Positions 17,145 to 26,280 of a stretch of DNA of 64,000 nucleotides are shown here, piece after piece. How positions within the stretch are numbered: position 1 is the first letter of the stretch; each line of letters opens with the position of its first letter. The position numbers and the translations under genes were made by a program. The DNA lies in NCBI RefSeq assembly GCF_005116575.1, contig NZ_SWCN01000009.1, forward strand, positions 140,065 through 204,064, in the 5' to 3' direction. The notes beneath the pieces are model-generated. The model was not told the DNA's origin, searched no databases, and saw nothing but the letters and a program-made list of their open reading frames with translations. This DNA is from Desulforhopalus sp. IMCC35007. GTDB taxonomy: Bacteria; Desulfobacterota; Desulfobulbia; Desulfobulbales; Desulfocapsaceae.

Positions 17145-19112
17145 TCAGACAATAGCGCAGAGAACCGCCCCTTTTGCAACCGTGTCACCACTTGCAAATT
17201 TAATTCCCTGGACCGTACCATCACAGGGTGCGGTGAGGCTGTTCTCCATTTTCATCGCTTCCAGAACGACAACTGTATCACCCTTCTTCACCGTATCCCC
17301 GGATTTTTTCGCAAAACTGACAATCATCCCAGGCATTGGTGCCAGCATAAGGGTTCCATCACCCACAGCCTCAGGAACTGGTGGAGCCGCTGCCGCAGGA
17401 GCTGCAACAGGAGCTTTCCGTGCAGGGGCAGCCGCCTGGACAGGTCTTGTCTGCTGGACAGGAGCTGAAAATGCCTGCATCTCTCCTGTGGGATCAACCT
17501 CAACACTGAAATATTCATTATCCACAAAGACATTAAAAGATCTGATGTTTTCAGATTTTTCCGGTGCATCTGCCTTCGCCTCAACAAGCAGGCCAGCTTT
17601 GGCCTTTTTGATTATCTCGTCTTTCTTCTTCACTTCCTCCATGGTTATCGGCTTTACAGATGCAGGGGGCTCAGCCTTGCCATATTTCCACTCAAGGAAT
17701 TTACGCCCGGTAACAGGGAACTGGGCATAAAGAATGAGATCGTCCATATCAACCGCCAGATCTCCAATCTCCGCTTTTGCCTTATCCAGTTCAGGCTCAA
17801 GTACCTCAGCAGGACGACAGGTAATCGGCTCTTCACCACGAGGATATCCCTTGAGCGCTTTTTTCTGTAACTCCGCATTAATCGGCACTGCAGTTTTTCC
17901 ATAAAGTCCGTAACATAAATCCTTCACCTGGCCGGTGATCATCTTGTAGCGCTCATCGGGAGTGTCATGAAGGACGTTATTGACGGTCTGTACGCCAACG
18001 ATCTGGCTGGTCGGAGTAACCAGAGGAATCTGGCCCAGATCTTTACGCACCTTAGGCAATTCCTTGTAGACCTCATCAATCTTATCCAGTGCATCCATTT
18101 CCCGTAACTGATTGACGAGATTTGACAGCATACCACCAGGGGTCTGGTGCAGAAGAACATTGATATCAATGATTGATACCTTCGAGTCATCGAGCAGGTG
18201 TTTATATTTAGGCAGAATTTCTTTTTCGAATATCTCATTAATCGCTGCCAGTTTTTTAATATCAAAACCAGTGTCACGATTTGTTCCAAGGAGTGTCATT
18301 ACCAGCGGCTCAACTGCAGCATGGGAGGTCCTGTAAGCATACGGTGTCATACAGGTATCGATTATATCAACACCAGCCTCTATTGCCTTCAGATGAGTCA
18401 TTGGCGACATACCTGAGGTAAAGTGACTATGGAGATGAATCGGAACTGAAACGGCTTTTTTGAGGGCCTTAATCAACGGATATGCGTCGTATGGCGCCAT
18501 AAGACCAGCCATGTCTTTTACACAGATGGAGTCTGCACCCATGGATTCAAGAGATTTGGCCCTGTCCGTATAGTAATCAAGGTTATATACTTCTCCACCA
18601 AGACGCGGTTCGGTCAGGGTATAGCAAATACATCCCTGAAAATGCTTCCCGCTCTTTTTGATCTGCTTGACGACGGTTTCAAAGTTTCGATAATCGTTGA
18701 GTGCGTCAAAGGTCCTAAATACATCCATACCGTTTTCAGCGGCCCTATCAACAAAAGCATAGGCCAGGTCATCGGCGTAATTTCTGTATCCGACCAGATT
18801 CTGTGCCCGCAGCAGCATGGAAAACGGCGTCTTTTTAATATAGCGTTTCAGTGTTCGTAAACGCTCCCATGGATCCTCATTAAGAAACCGATGCATGGTG
18901 TCAAAGGTTGCTCCACCCCAGGTCTCAATAGCCCAGAACCCAACTTCATCCATCATCTCCGCCACTGGAATCATATCTTCTGTCCGTCCGCGTGTGGCAA
19001 ACAAAGACTGATGCCCGTCCCGCAGTGACAGATCCATAATCTTCAGGGGATTCTTTGCCGCAGCCCGGTCAGGCGCATAGTTTAATGGGGTCATCTTTAC
19101 TTGATCGCTCAT
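17145..19112 (-). CDS. 5S-type carboxyltransferase with biotin domain (OadA/PycB-like)
   Basis: A 655-residue protein. Residues about 25-295 form the HMGL-like TIM barrel with the hallmark SLRDGHQS and the metal-binding HLHSHFTSG histidines. Residues about 300-480 are the conserved PYC_OADA region. After a Pro/Ala linker, the C-terminal biotinyl domain has EAMKMEN with the biotin lysine at about 621. It transfers a carboxyl group between biotin and pyruvate/oxaloacetate. No biotin carboxylase or OadB accompanies it, but a 12S-like acyl-CoA carboxyltransferase lies just upstream. That suggests a methylmalonyl-CoA:pyruvate transcarboxylase with fused 5S and 1.3S parts. An oxaloacetate decarboxylase alpha sharing MmdB is the alternative. 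Confidence 0.88.
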   Translation of the reverse strand: MSDQVKMTPLNYAPDRAAAKNPLKIMDLSLRDGHQSLFATRGRTEDMIPVAEMMDEVGFWAIETWGGATFDTMHRFLNEDPWERLRTLKRYIKKTPFSMLLRAQNLVGYRNYADDLAYAFVDRAAENGMDVFRTFDALNDYRNFETVVKQIKKSGKHFQGCICYTLTEPRLGGEVYNLDYYTDRAKSLESMGADSICVKDMAGLMAPYDAYPLIKALKKAVSVPIHLHSHFTSGMSPMTHLKAIEAGVDIIDTCMTPYAYRTSHAAVEPLVMTLLGTNRDTGFDIKKLAAINEIFEKEILPKYKHLLDDSKVSIIDINVLLHQTPGGMLSNLVNQLREMDALDKIDEVYKELPKVRKDLGQIPLVTPTSQIVGVQTVNNVLHDTPDERYKMITGQVKDLCYGLYGKTAVPINAELQKKALKGYPRGEEPITCRPAEVLEPELDKAKAEIGDLAVDMDDLILYAQFPVTGRKFLEWKYGKAEPPASVKPITMEEVKKKDEIIKKAKAGLLVEAKADAPEKSENIRSFNVFVDNEYFSVEVDPTGEMQAFSAPVQQTRPVQAAAPARKAPVAAPAAAAPPVPEAVGDGTLMLAPMPGMIVSFAKKSGDTVKKGDTVVVLEAMKMENSLTAPCDGTVQGIKFASGDTVAKGAVLCAIV

Positions 19113-19150
19113 CCTGTATTCCCTCCTACCTTCTCAATGTTGAAAGTAAA

Positions 19151-19354
19151 TCAAAAGCGGGTAAATGTACGCATTTGGATTAGTCTCCGCAAAGCCATCA
19201 TCTCCTGACGACCACTATGGCCCCACATACTCGTCTGTGTTCCGGGAGCTGCTTGCTCAGAAACCATCTGCTCTTCCTGGGCAGCCTGTTCCTGCTGCAG
19301 ATAGACACTTACAGCAGCAAGAGCTGCAGCCATCTTTTTACTTTTTTTTGCCAT
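19151..19354 (-). CDS. Mini OadG/MmdE-like protein
   Basis: A 67-residue basic then Ala/Gln-rich protein. Its C-terminus (MWGHSGRQEMMALRR) has the W..(A/S)GR..M..R signature seen at the end of OadG/MmdD-type subunits and of the epsilon subunit MmdE. The membrane helix of OadG is missing; only an amphipathic Ala-rich segment remains. The ATG at 19354 is chosen; an in-frame GTG at 19360 is an alternative. It lies 38 bases upstream of the 5S/biotin gene in the same orientation. A role as an assembly or stabilising subunit of the transcarboxylase-like complex is inferred. Confidence 0.65.
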   Translation of the reverse strand: MAKKSKKMAAALAAVSVYLQQEQAAQEEQMVSEQAAPGTQTSMWGHSGRQEMMALRRLIQMRTFTRF

Positions 19355-19401
19355 TGGCACACCCGTTTCATTACATATTGCGATAAACTCAGGTAACGTG
19401 T

Positions 19402-19686
19402 CTACGCGCTGTACATTGCGTATTCTGTCTCTTCTCCGAGTATATTGTCTATTTCAGTCTGAATTTCTATTCGTTTAGGATTATTTACCCAGCGGTTCCA
19501 ATCCTCAACGGACCTCCAGCTGCTGATAACCATGCATTCATCTTTTTTATCGATTCGCCCCAGGGTTTCGCCTGAAATATACCCTTCCTGCTCTAAAGTA
19601 AGAGTACGTAGTCTTTTCAGCAGCACAGTCAGTTTTAAAATATTCTCCTGCTGCACTTTCCGCTTTATAAAAATCTTCACCGTCAT
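19402..19686 (-). CDS. ABM-domain small protein
   Basis: A 94-residue protein of the antibiotic-biosynthesis-monooxygenase (dimeric alpha-beta barrel) type: beta strand VKIFIKRKV, helix, YISGETLGR, strand ECMVISSWRSVEDW, helix. The ATG at 19686 has AGGAGA 7 bases upstream; a longer in-frame start at 19701 lacks one. Such proteins range from haem-degrading enzymes to subunits of unknown role. Small ABM proteins near acyl-CoA carboxyltransferase genes may be structural, but no function can be assigned. It lies between the 12S-like gene and the mini OadG-like gene. Confidence 0.72.
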   Translation of the reverse strand: MTVKIFIKRKVQQENILKLTVLLKRLRTLTLEQEGYISGETLGRIDKKDECMVISSWRSVEDWNRWVNNPKRIEIQTEIDNILGEETEYAMYSA

Positions 19687-19755
19687 GGGAATCTCCTTCA
19701 AAAGTGAACAATCAGAACATCATCCTTTCAGCACTCTTTAGTGACATTTCTCATA

Positions 19756-21306
19756 CTACAATGGAATATTCCCATGCTTTTTCATGGGGTTGGTATCCCG
19801 TTTGTTGTCAAGTAAACCAAGTGCCCTGACTATGCGCGCACGGGTCTGGGCTGGTTCGATAATATCATCAATGTAGCCCCGCTGCGCTGCCACATATGGA
19901 TTAGCTACGGTGTCTTGGTACTCCTGTTCTTTCTGGGCAAGGAATTCTTTTGGATTTTTCGCATTTTTCGCTTCTCGACCATACAAGACCCCAACCGCAC
20001 CCTTGGCACCCATGACTGCAATTTCAGCGCTTGGCCAGGCGTAATTTATATCTCCACGAAGATGCTTGGAAGACATCACGCAATAGGCACCACCATAGGC
20101 CTTTCTGGTGATCACGGTAACCTTTGGAATGGTTGCCTCGGCATAGGCGTATAGAATCTTAGCACCGTTTCGAATAACCCCGCCATACTCCTGAGCTGTG
20201 CCCGGTAAAAAACCTGGGACATCAACAAAGGTTACAACGGGTATGTTAAAACAATCACAGAAACGTACAAACCGGGCACCTTTAATCGATGAATCAATAT
20301 CAAGAACACCGGAGAGATGCAGCGGCTGATTTGCAACAATCCCGACAGGAAGACCACCGTACCTTGCAAAACCGACAATAATATTAGGCGCAAACGCCTC
20401 TTTAACTTCAAAAAAGTCACCGTTATCTACGGTCTGAAGGATAACATCCTTCATGTCGTAGGCTGCATTAGGATTGTCTGGGACAATTGCATTCAAACGG
20501 TTTGAACTCCTCATAATTGGATCAGAAACCGGGATAACCGGAGGGTTTTCCATATTATTTTGGGGCAGAAAGGAGAGAAGCCGCCGGATATATTCGATGG
20601 CATCCGCACCGGAGCAGGCAGCATAGTCAGAAACACCACTTCTACTGGCATGCATTGCAGCGCCACCGAGCTCTTCTGTGGTTACGTCCTCGTGGGTCAC
20701 CGACTTGACGACTTTTGGCCCAGTCAAAAACATGTAGGACTGGTTCTGCACCATCACAACAAAGTCCGTCAAGGCCGGTGAATAAACAGCACCCCCGGCG
20801 CATGGGCCGAAAACTGCTGAAATCTGGGGCACCACACCAGATGCCATAACATTTCTCTGGAAGATTTCAGAGTAACCGGCAAGACTTTCAATACCTTCCT
20901 GTATCCTGGCTCCACCTGAGTCATTTAACCCCACGACCGGTGCACCATTTTTCATGGCAAGATCCATTATCTTGCAGATCTTTTCAGCAAAGGTCTCTGA
21001 AAGAGAGCCGCCTAACACAGTAAAATCCTGTGCAAAAACATAAACGATACGTCCATTGACCGTGCCATGGCCTGTAACCACACCGTCGCCAGGATAGACC
21101 TCATCCGCCATGCCAAAATCCCTGCATCTATGGGTCTTGAACATGTCAAACTCTTCAAAAGAATTCTTATCAAGCAGCAGGTCTATACGTTCGCGCGCGG
21201 TCAAACTACCCTTTGCATGCTGCTTATCTATCCGAGCCTGTCCACCGCCGAGACGGGCCTTGGCCCGCAGTTCCTTCAGGTGCTCGAGTTGGTCATTTGT
21301 TTTCAT
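19756..21306 (-). CDS. Acyl-CoA carboxyltransferase, 12S-like (paralogue of mmdA)
   Basis: A 516-residue carboxyltransferase of the PCCB/MmdA/transcarboxylase-12S family. It has [19 protein letters not shown] and [11 protein letters not shown], as in the mmdA product at 8458-10005, and both end in [15 protein letters not shown] lies before the ATG. The partner genes downstream (ABM, mini OadG-like, 5S plus biotin) and the absence of a biotin carboxylase argue for the propionyl-CoA/methylmalonyl-CoA half-reaction of a transcarboxylase. A propionyl-CoA carboxylase beta, with its alpha subunit encoded elsewhere, remains possible. It is the third gene after sucC-sucD in a leftward run. Confidence 0.88.
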   Translation of the reverse strand: MKTNDQLEHLKELRAKARLGGGQARIDKQHAKGSLTARERIDLLLDKNSFEEFDMFKTHRCRDFGMADEVYPGDGVVTGHGTVNGRIVYVFAQDFTVLGGSLSETFAEKICKIMDLAMKNGAPVVGLNDSGGARIQEGIESLAGYSEIFQRNVMASGVVPQISAVFGPCAGGAVYSPALTDFVVMVQNQSYMFLTGPKVVKSVTHEDVTTEELGGAAMHASRSGVSDYAACSGADAIEYIRRLLSFLPQNNMENPPVIPVSDPIMRSSNRLNAIVPDNPNAAYDMKDVILQTVDNGDFFEVKEAFAPNIIVGFARYGGLPVGIVANQPLHLSGVLDIDSSIKGARFVRFCDCFNIPVVTFVDVPGFLPGTAQEYGGVIRNGAKILYAYAEATIPKVTVITRKAYGGAYCVMSSKHLRGDINYAWPSAEIAVMGAKGAVGVLYGREAKNAKNPKEFLAQKEQEYQDTVANPYVAAQRGYIDDIIEPAQTRARIVRALGLLDNKRDTNPMKKHGNIPL

Positions 21307-21363
21307 TAGATCTCCTTAAACAAAAATCACAATCCCCTTTTTACAAACGGTCCGATACATCTC

Positions 21364-22236
21364 TTAGGAGAACGCCTCTTTACATAGCCTGCCCAAAGAG
21401 CCAAGATCCTCGCAAACGTACAGACCCGCTTGCTGCATTGCCTCTATTTTAGCGGCAGCTGTCCCCTGTCCACCACTGACTATAGCACCGGCATGGCCCA
21501 TTCTTCTTCCTGGAGGTGCGGTAAGGCCTGCGATAAAACCTACAACCGGCTTTTTCATATTGGCTTTAATCCAGGCAGACGCCTCTTCTTCTGCACTGCC
21601 ACCAATTTCACCCACCATAACAACAGCCTCCGTTGCAGGATCATCGTTAAAGGCGGAAAGACAGTCAATAAATCCCGTACCATTGACAGGATCACCACCA
21701 ATACCGACACAGGTTGTCTGACCAAGGCCTACAGCCGTCAGCTGATGAACAACTTCGTACGTCAGGGTTCCGGAACGGGAAACAACACCTACCGGACCAC
21801 CGGGAGTATGAATGGCACCCGGCATAATACCAATCTTGCATTCACCCGGTGTAATGATACCAGGACAGTTTGGACCAATCAGACGACAGGTCTTGGTTGC
21901 CAGATAGTTTTTCACCTTCAGCATATCCATTACTGGCACACCCTCGGTAATGCATACGATCAGTTCGATTCCTGCATCCACCGCCTCAAGGATTGCATCG
22001 GCTGCAAATGGGGGTGGCACCAGAATCATCGAGGCATTCGCCCCCGTCTGATTTCTTGCATCCTGAACCGTATTAAAAACTGGAATATCATCCATGGCCT
22101 GCCCACCTTTTCCAGGGGTGACTCCTGCCACGACTTTAGTCCCGTACTCAGCACACTGCCGAGTGTGGAACTGCCCTTCTTTACCTGTGATGCCCTGGAC
22201 AAGGACACGTGTTGCGGAATTAACTAGAATGCTCAT
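21364..22236 (-). CDS. sucD: Succinyl-CoA ligase alpha subunit
   Basis: A 290-residue ADP/GDP-forming succinyl-CoA synthetase alpha chain. The N-terminal CoA-binding Rossmann domain begins [20 protein letters not shown], and the C-terminal ligase domain has the phospho-histidine loop [14 protein letters not shown]. The enzyme converts succinyl-CoA from the mutase to succinate with substrate-level phosphorylation, or the reverse. It lies downstream of sucC in the same orientation, with a 260-base gap that contains no gene. Confidence 0.95.
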   Translation of the reverse strand: MSILVNSATRVLVQGITGKEGQFHTRQCAEYGTKVVAGVTPGKGGQAMDDIPVFNTVQDARNQTGANASMILVPPPFAADAILEAVDAGIELIVCITEGVPVMDMLKVKNYLATKTCRLIGPNCPGIITPGECKIGIMPGAIHTPGGPVGVVSRSGTLTYEVVHQLTAVGLGQTTCVGIGGDPVNGTGFIDCLSAFNDDPATEAVVMVGEIGGSAEEEASAWIKANMKKPVVGFIAGLTAPPGRRMGHAGAIVSGGQGTAAAKIEAMQQAGLYVCEDLGSLGRLCKEAFS

Positions 22237-22496
22237 TTTTTTCCCTTACAAGTTATCCTGAGTTGCTCCATCAATAAGACAGGTTATTTATCGCCGTCGT
22301 ATTTTAAAAGCAAACCTATCAGCGTTTTTATCGTGTAATAACAATATTTTTGATAGTTCGTTGTTTCCTTGCTCTTTTTCCTGAGAAATCAAAAAGTCCA
22401 GAATACCTGCTTGAGATTTTTATTTTTAAAAATCAGGCATTAACAATAAAAGCTCATGTCCGGATTGAATTTGACTACGCAGGAAATATCACAGTA

Positions 22497-23654
22497 TCAG
22501 GCAACAATTTCAGCAACTTTTTTGGCAGCATCAGACAAATCTTTTGCGTTTATCAGTTTGAGCCCTGACTCGCTCAAGATTCGACGCCCTTCTTCCACAT
22601 TTGTCCCCTCCATTCTTACTACAACGGGCACCGACAATGCGACCTTTTTCGCCGCCTGAACAACACCCTGGGCAAGAATATCACAACGTAGAATTCCCCC
22701 AAAGATATTGATCAATATACCTTTTACCTTATCATCACTCAAAATGAGTCTGAAACCGTTTTCCACCATTTCAGCATTGGCTCCACCGCCTACATCGAGG
22801 AAGTTGGCGGGCTCTGCACCAGCCTGTTTGATAATGTCCATGGTCGCCATGGCAAGACCTGCGCCATTTACCATATTACCCACATTACCATCCAGGTTGA
22901 TATAGTTGAGGTTAAATTTAGCGGCTTCCGCTTCAATCGGGTCATCTTCATTGGGATCATGCATTGCCACGACATCAGGATGTCTGAAAAGTGCATTGGA
23001 ATCAATATCCACCTTTGCATCAAGGGCAATAATTTTATCTTCTGCTGTTATGACCAGAGGATTAATTTCGACCATTGAGCAGTCATAATCGACAAAAAGA
23101 TTGTAAAGATTTTTAAGAACCGCACCAAACTCCTTCATAACCGGTTTTTCCAGTTCCAGGCCGAACATCACCCGTCTCAGATGGTAACCCTGGATACCGG
23201 TAATGGTACTGATCGGCACCTTGATGATACGTTCAGGGGTTTTTTCTGCGACATCTTCAATGTCCATGCCACCATCCTGACTGGCAACAATTGTGATAGT
23301 TGCAGTCGCCCGGTCGGGAATAATGGAGAGATAGAGTTCTTTTTTTATGGCAACACCCTGCTCTACCAGAACCGTTTTGACCAGTCGCCCTTCTGGCCCA
23401 GTCTGCTTGGTAACCAGTGTCATTCCAAGGATAGCTTCAGCTGCTGCAGTGACCTCTTCTGCTGTTTTTGCAATCTTTACCCCACCGCCTTTGCCGCGAC
23501 CACCCGCATGAATCTGAGCTTTCACAGCAACAGGATAGCCCAACCGGGCAGCATGCTCTTCGATACCCTGCACGGTTGTCGCCACCCCATTCTCGAGGGT
23601 AGGAACCTTATATTTTTTAAACAGCTCCTTCGCCTGATATTCATGAATCTTCAT
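22497..23654 (-). CDS. sucC: Succinyl-CoA ligase beta subunit
   Basis: A 385-residue beta chain with an ATP-grasp domain (residues 1-240, starting MKIHEYQAKELF) and a C-terminal ligase domain with NIFGGI and VVRMEGTN. The ATG at 23654 gives the standard N-terminus; an in-frame TTG two codons upstream is ignored. With SucD it forms succinyl-CoA synthetase, the step that links the methylmalonyl-CoA branch to succinate. A terminator for the upstream ligase gene lies about 60 bases before the start. Confidence 0.95.
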   Translation of the reverse strand: MKIHEYQAKELFKKYKVPTLENGVATTVQGIEEHAARLGYPVAVKAQIHAGGRGKGGGVKIAKTAEEVTAAAEAILGMTLVTKQTGPEGRLVKTVLVEQGVAIKKELYLSIIPDRATATITIVASQDGGMDIEDVAEKTPERIIKVPISTITGIQGYHLRRVMFGLELEKPVMKEFGAVLKNLYNLFVDYDCSMVEINPLVITAEDKIIALDAKVDIDSNALFRHPDVVAMHDPNEDDPIEAEAAKFNLNYINLDGNVGNMVNGAGLAMATMDIIKQAGAEPANFLDVGGGANAEMVENGFRLILSDDKVKGILINIFGGILRCDILAQGVVQAAKKVALSVPVVVRMEGTNVEEGRRILSESGLKLINAKDLSDAAKKVAEIVA

Positions 23655-23711
23655 AAACAATAGTCCTATGAAAATGGTGCGGAAAAGACCAATTCCGCTC
23701 TTTTAATAAAA

Positions 23712-23742
23712 ATGGCAGCTTCCTGTTAAAGAAAGCTGCCAT
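23712..23742 (-). terminator. Rho-independent terminator of the acyl-CoA ligase
   Basis: ATGGCAGCTT pairs perfectly with AAGCTGCCAT around an 11-base loop, and on the minus strand the stem is followed by TTTTATT. It lies just after the stop of the ligase gene (23753-25648) and would separate it from sucCD. Confidence 0.82.
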
Positions 23743-23752
23743 AGACACTCAC

Positions 23753-25648
23753 CTACTTCTTCACATACCCCATTTTTGTTAAGGTTTCGGTGATTTCACC
23801 CAAGATTGCAGGATCATCAATTGTGGAAGGCATCTTGTATTCTTTATTATTTGCAATAGACCGCATCGTACCTCTCAGGATCTTACCCGACCGCGTCTTT
23901 GGAAGACGAGCGACCTGGCAGGCGTCACGGAAACAGGCTATTGGACCGATGGCTTCTCGAACCATCTTCACCAGTTCATCTTTAATCTCATTGCCATCGC
24001 GGGTGACCCCGGCTTTCACCACAAAGAAACCAACGGGGAGCTGGCCTTTCAGTTGATCATCAGCACCAAAGACCGCACATTCAGCAACATCAGGATGATT
24101 TGAAATAACCTCTTCCATAGCCCCAGTGGAGAGTCTGTGTCCTGCGATATTTATAACATCATCCATCCGGCCCATGACATAGACATAATCATCTTCGTCC
24201 ATGTAACCGCCATCGCTGGTCTCATAGAATCCAGGAAACTTGCTCATATAAGACTTGATAAAACGCTCTTCGTTTTTCCAGAGTGTGGTCAGGGTACCAG
24301 GAGGAAGCGGGAGTTTCACAACGATATTACCTTCTGTCCCCTTAGGCACTTCATTCCCGGCATCGTCGACCACGCGCACATCCCAACCCGGCAAAGGCCT
24401 GGTGGGTGAACCCTCTTTCACAGGGAGCAGTTCAATACCCCTGCAGTTTCCAACAATCGCCCAGCCGGTCTCTGTCTGCCACCAGTGGTCTATTACAGGT
24501 ACCTTGAGAAGATCTTCTGCCCAGTGAAGAGTATCAGGATCTGTTCTTTCCCCTGCCAGATAGAGACACTCAAAGGAAGAAATGTCATATTTCTTAAAGA
24601 GTTCTCCCTTAGGATCCTCCTTTTTAATAGCCCGAAAGGCCGTTGGGGCTGTAAACAATGTTTTGACTTTGTGCTGGGAAATAACCCGCCAGAACGCTCC
24701 CGCATCCGGGGTTCCGACTGGCTTACCTTCATAAAAAACTGAGGTGGAACCCTGCAGCAATGGGGCGTAGACAATATAGGAGTGTCCAACAACCCAGCCA
24801 ACATCAGATGCAGACCACCAGACATCACCGGGATCAATATTATAGAGATTTTTCATTGTCCAATAGAGAGCAACGGCGTGACCACCGTTATCCCTCAAAA
24901 CGCCCTTAGGCATCCCGGTGGTACCTGAGGTGTACAAGATATAGAGAGGATCTGTTGCATCAAGCTCCACACATGGAACAGGTTCACTTTTGGCTGCGAG
25001 CTCTTTCCAGTCCAGGTCTCGTGGCCCTTTCATCTCGGCTTTCACGATATCCCTCTGAAAAAGGATGACCTTTTCCACCTCATGGGTGGATTGATCAATG
25101 GCACTATCAACAAGAGGTTTATACTGGAGAACTTTTTTACCTTCGACCGCCCCTGAAGCCGTAATAAGCACCTTGGGTGCAGCATGGTCAATTCTGATTG
25201 CCAGCTCATGGGGGGCAAAACCGCCAAATACCACTGAATGAACAGCACCGAGACGGGCACAGGCCAGCATGGCAACCGCCGCTTCAGGGATCATAGGCAT
25301 ATAGATGACTACCGTATCACCCTTGGTAACACCTAAGCTTGCAAGGCCCCCTGCGAATTTTGAGACCTCCCCGAGGAGTTCTTTATACGTGATTTTACGA
25401 ATGGTATTTGTTACAGGACTATCATAAATAATTGCGACTTTATCGCCATTGCCATTTTCCACATGACGATCAACGGCATTGTAGCAGGTGTTCATCTTAC
25501 CACCAACAAACCACTTATAAAAAGGTGGGTTGGAATCATCTAACACTTTATCGCATTCTTTAAACCAGGTGATGCTTTTTGCTGCTTCTCCCCAAAACTC
25601 TTCAGGACTTTCTATACTACGCTTAAAAACCGCATCATACTTGCCCAT
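23753..25648 (-). CDS. prpE: Propionate/acetate-CoA ligase (AMP-forming)
   Basis: A 631-residue acyl-adenylate-forming enzyme. It has the ATP loop YTSGTTGMPKGV, the WWQTETGW motif, and the C-terminal PKTRSGK motif with the catalytic, acetylation-prone lysine at about 589. Its N-terminus and length fit the PrpE-type propionyl-CoA synthetases better than the 650-680-residue Acs group, and the location beside the methylmalonyl-CoA genes supports propionate as the substrate. Acetate cannot be excluded. It is the first gene of the leftward run and faces a 630-base AT-rich promoter region. Confidence 0.85.
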   Translation of the reverse strand: MGKYDAVFKRSIESPEEFWGEAAKSITWFKECDKVLDDSNPPFYKWFVGGKMNTCYNAVDRHVENGNGDKVAIIYDSPVTNTIRKITYKELLGEVSKFAGGLASLGVTKGDTVVIYMPMIPEAAVAMLACARLGAVHSVVFGGFAPHELAIRIDHAAPKVLITASGAVEGKKVLQYKPLVDSAIDQSTHEVEKVILFQRDIVKAEMKGPRDLDWKELAAKSEPVPCVELDATDPLYILYTSGTTGMPKGVLRDNGGHAVALYWTMKNLYNIDPGDVWWSASDVGWVVGHSYIVYAPLLQGSTSVFYEGKPVGTPDAGAFWRVISQHKVKTLFTAPTAFRAIKKEDPKGELFKKYDISSFECLYLAGERTDPDTLHWAEDLLKVPVIDHWWQTETGWAIVGNCRGIELLPVKEGSPTRPLPGWDVRVVDDAGNEVPKGTEGNIVVKLPLPPGTLTTLWKNEERFIKSYMSKFPGFYETSDGGYMDEDDYVYVMGRMDDVINIAGHRLSTGAMEEVISNHPDVAECAVFGADDQLKGQLPVGFFVVKAGVTRDGNEIKDELVKMVREAIGPIACFRDACQVARLPKTRSGKILRGTMRSIANNKEYKMPSTIDDPAILGEITETLTKMGYVKK

Positions 25649-26280
25649 AACTGCTCCTTTTAGGTCTGAATTTTATTCCATCCACCAGTCTCCACTCATT
25701 TGTATAACGCAATTCAAAAGAGACTTCAACAGGTAAATTTAACAGCGTTACACCTTCATAATTACAATCACTCAGAGAAAAATAGTTTTTACTAAATACT
25801 TTCATACAGTTAAATATCTATACCAGGAAGAAATTTTATTGTTTATCACTCCAACAGTATCCTCAACAAAATATATTGTTACATGAGATATGCTTGATTA
25901 TTATCCAATATATACAGTAATTTAGATTGCATCTCAATTCAACCTACAATGATAAAAAGAACATTGTTACACCATTGAACTACAGCTCAACATCATTGAT
26001 ATTACATTTCAGTTTTATTTATTCTTAAAAGTTAAACACTTCGATGCATGAAAGGTCATGTACATTTCTTTAAACAACTGTTATTTTGTAATTCTTAATT
26101 TCACAAAAAATATTTTTTTACATTTCCACAACAAATACAAGATTGTGGCTGGGAGCAAAACAGCAAGAACAGAAAAGAGAAGATAATAATTGTGTTCCGG
26201 TTGTATAACGTCAGACTCCACCATTAAAGTCACGGTGGTCTGATGAACAACCATAAGCGATCCAGCACCTTAGGCCGCCC
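25649..26280. promoter_or_regulatory. AT-rich divergent control region
   Basis: A stretch of about 630 bases without a gene, between divergent prpE and the histidine kinase gene. It holds AACATTGTTACAC at 25960-25972, identical to part of the palindrome at 7459-7473, and a related ATTGTTACA at 25875-25883. An inverted pair, ATATATTG about 25871-25878 and CAATATAT about 25909-25916, encloses 30 bases. I found no sigma-54 type promoter here. The extent and repeats suggest complex regulation of the ligase. Confidence 0.45.
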
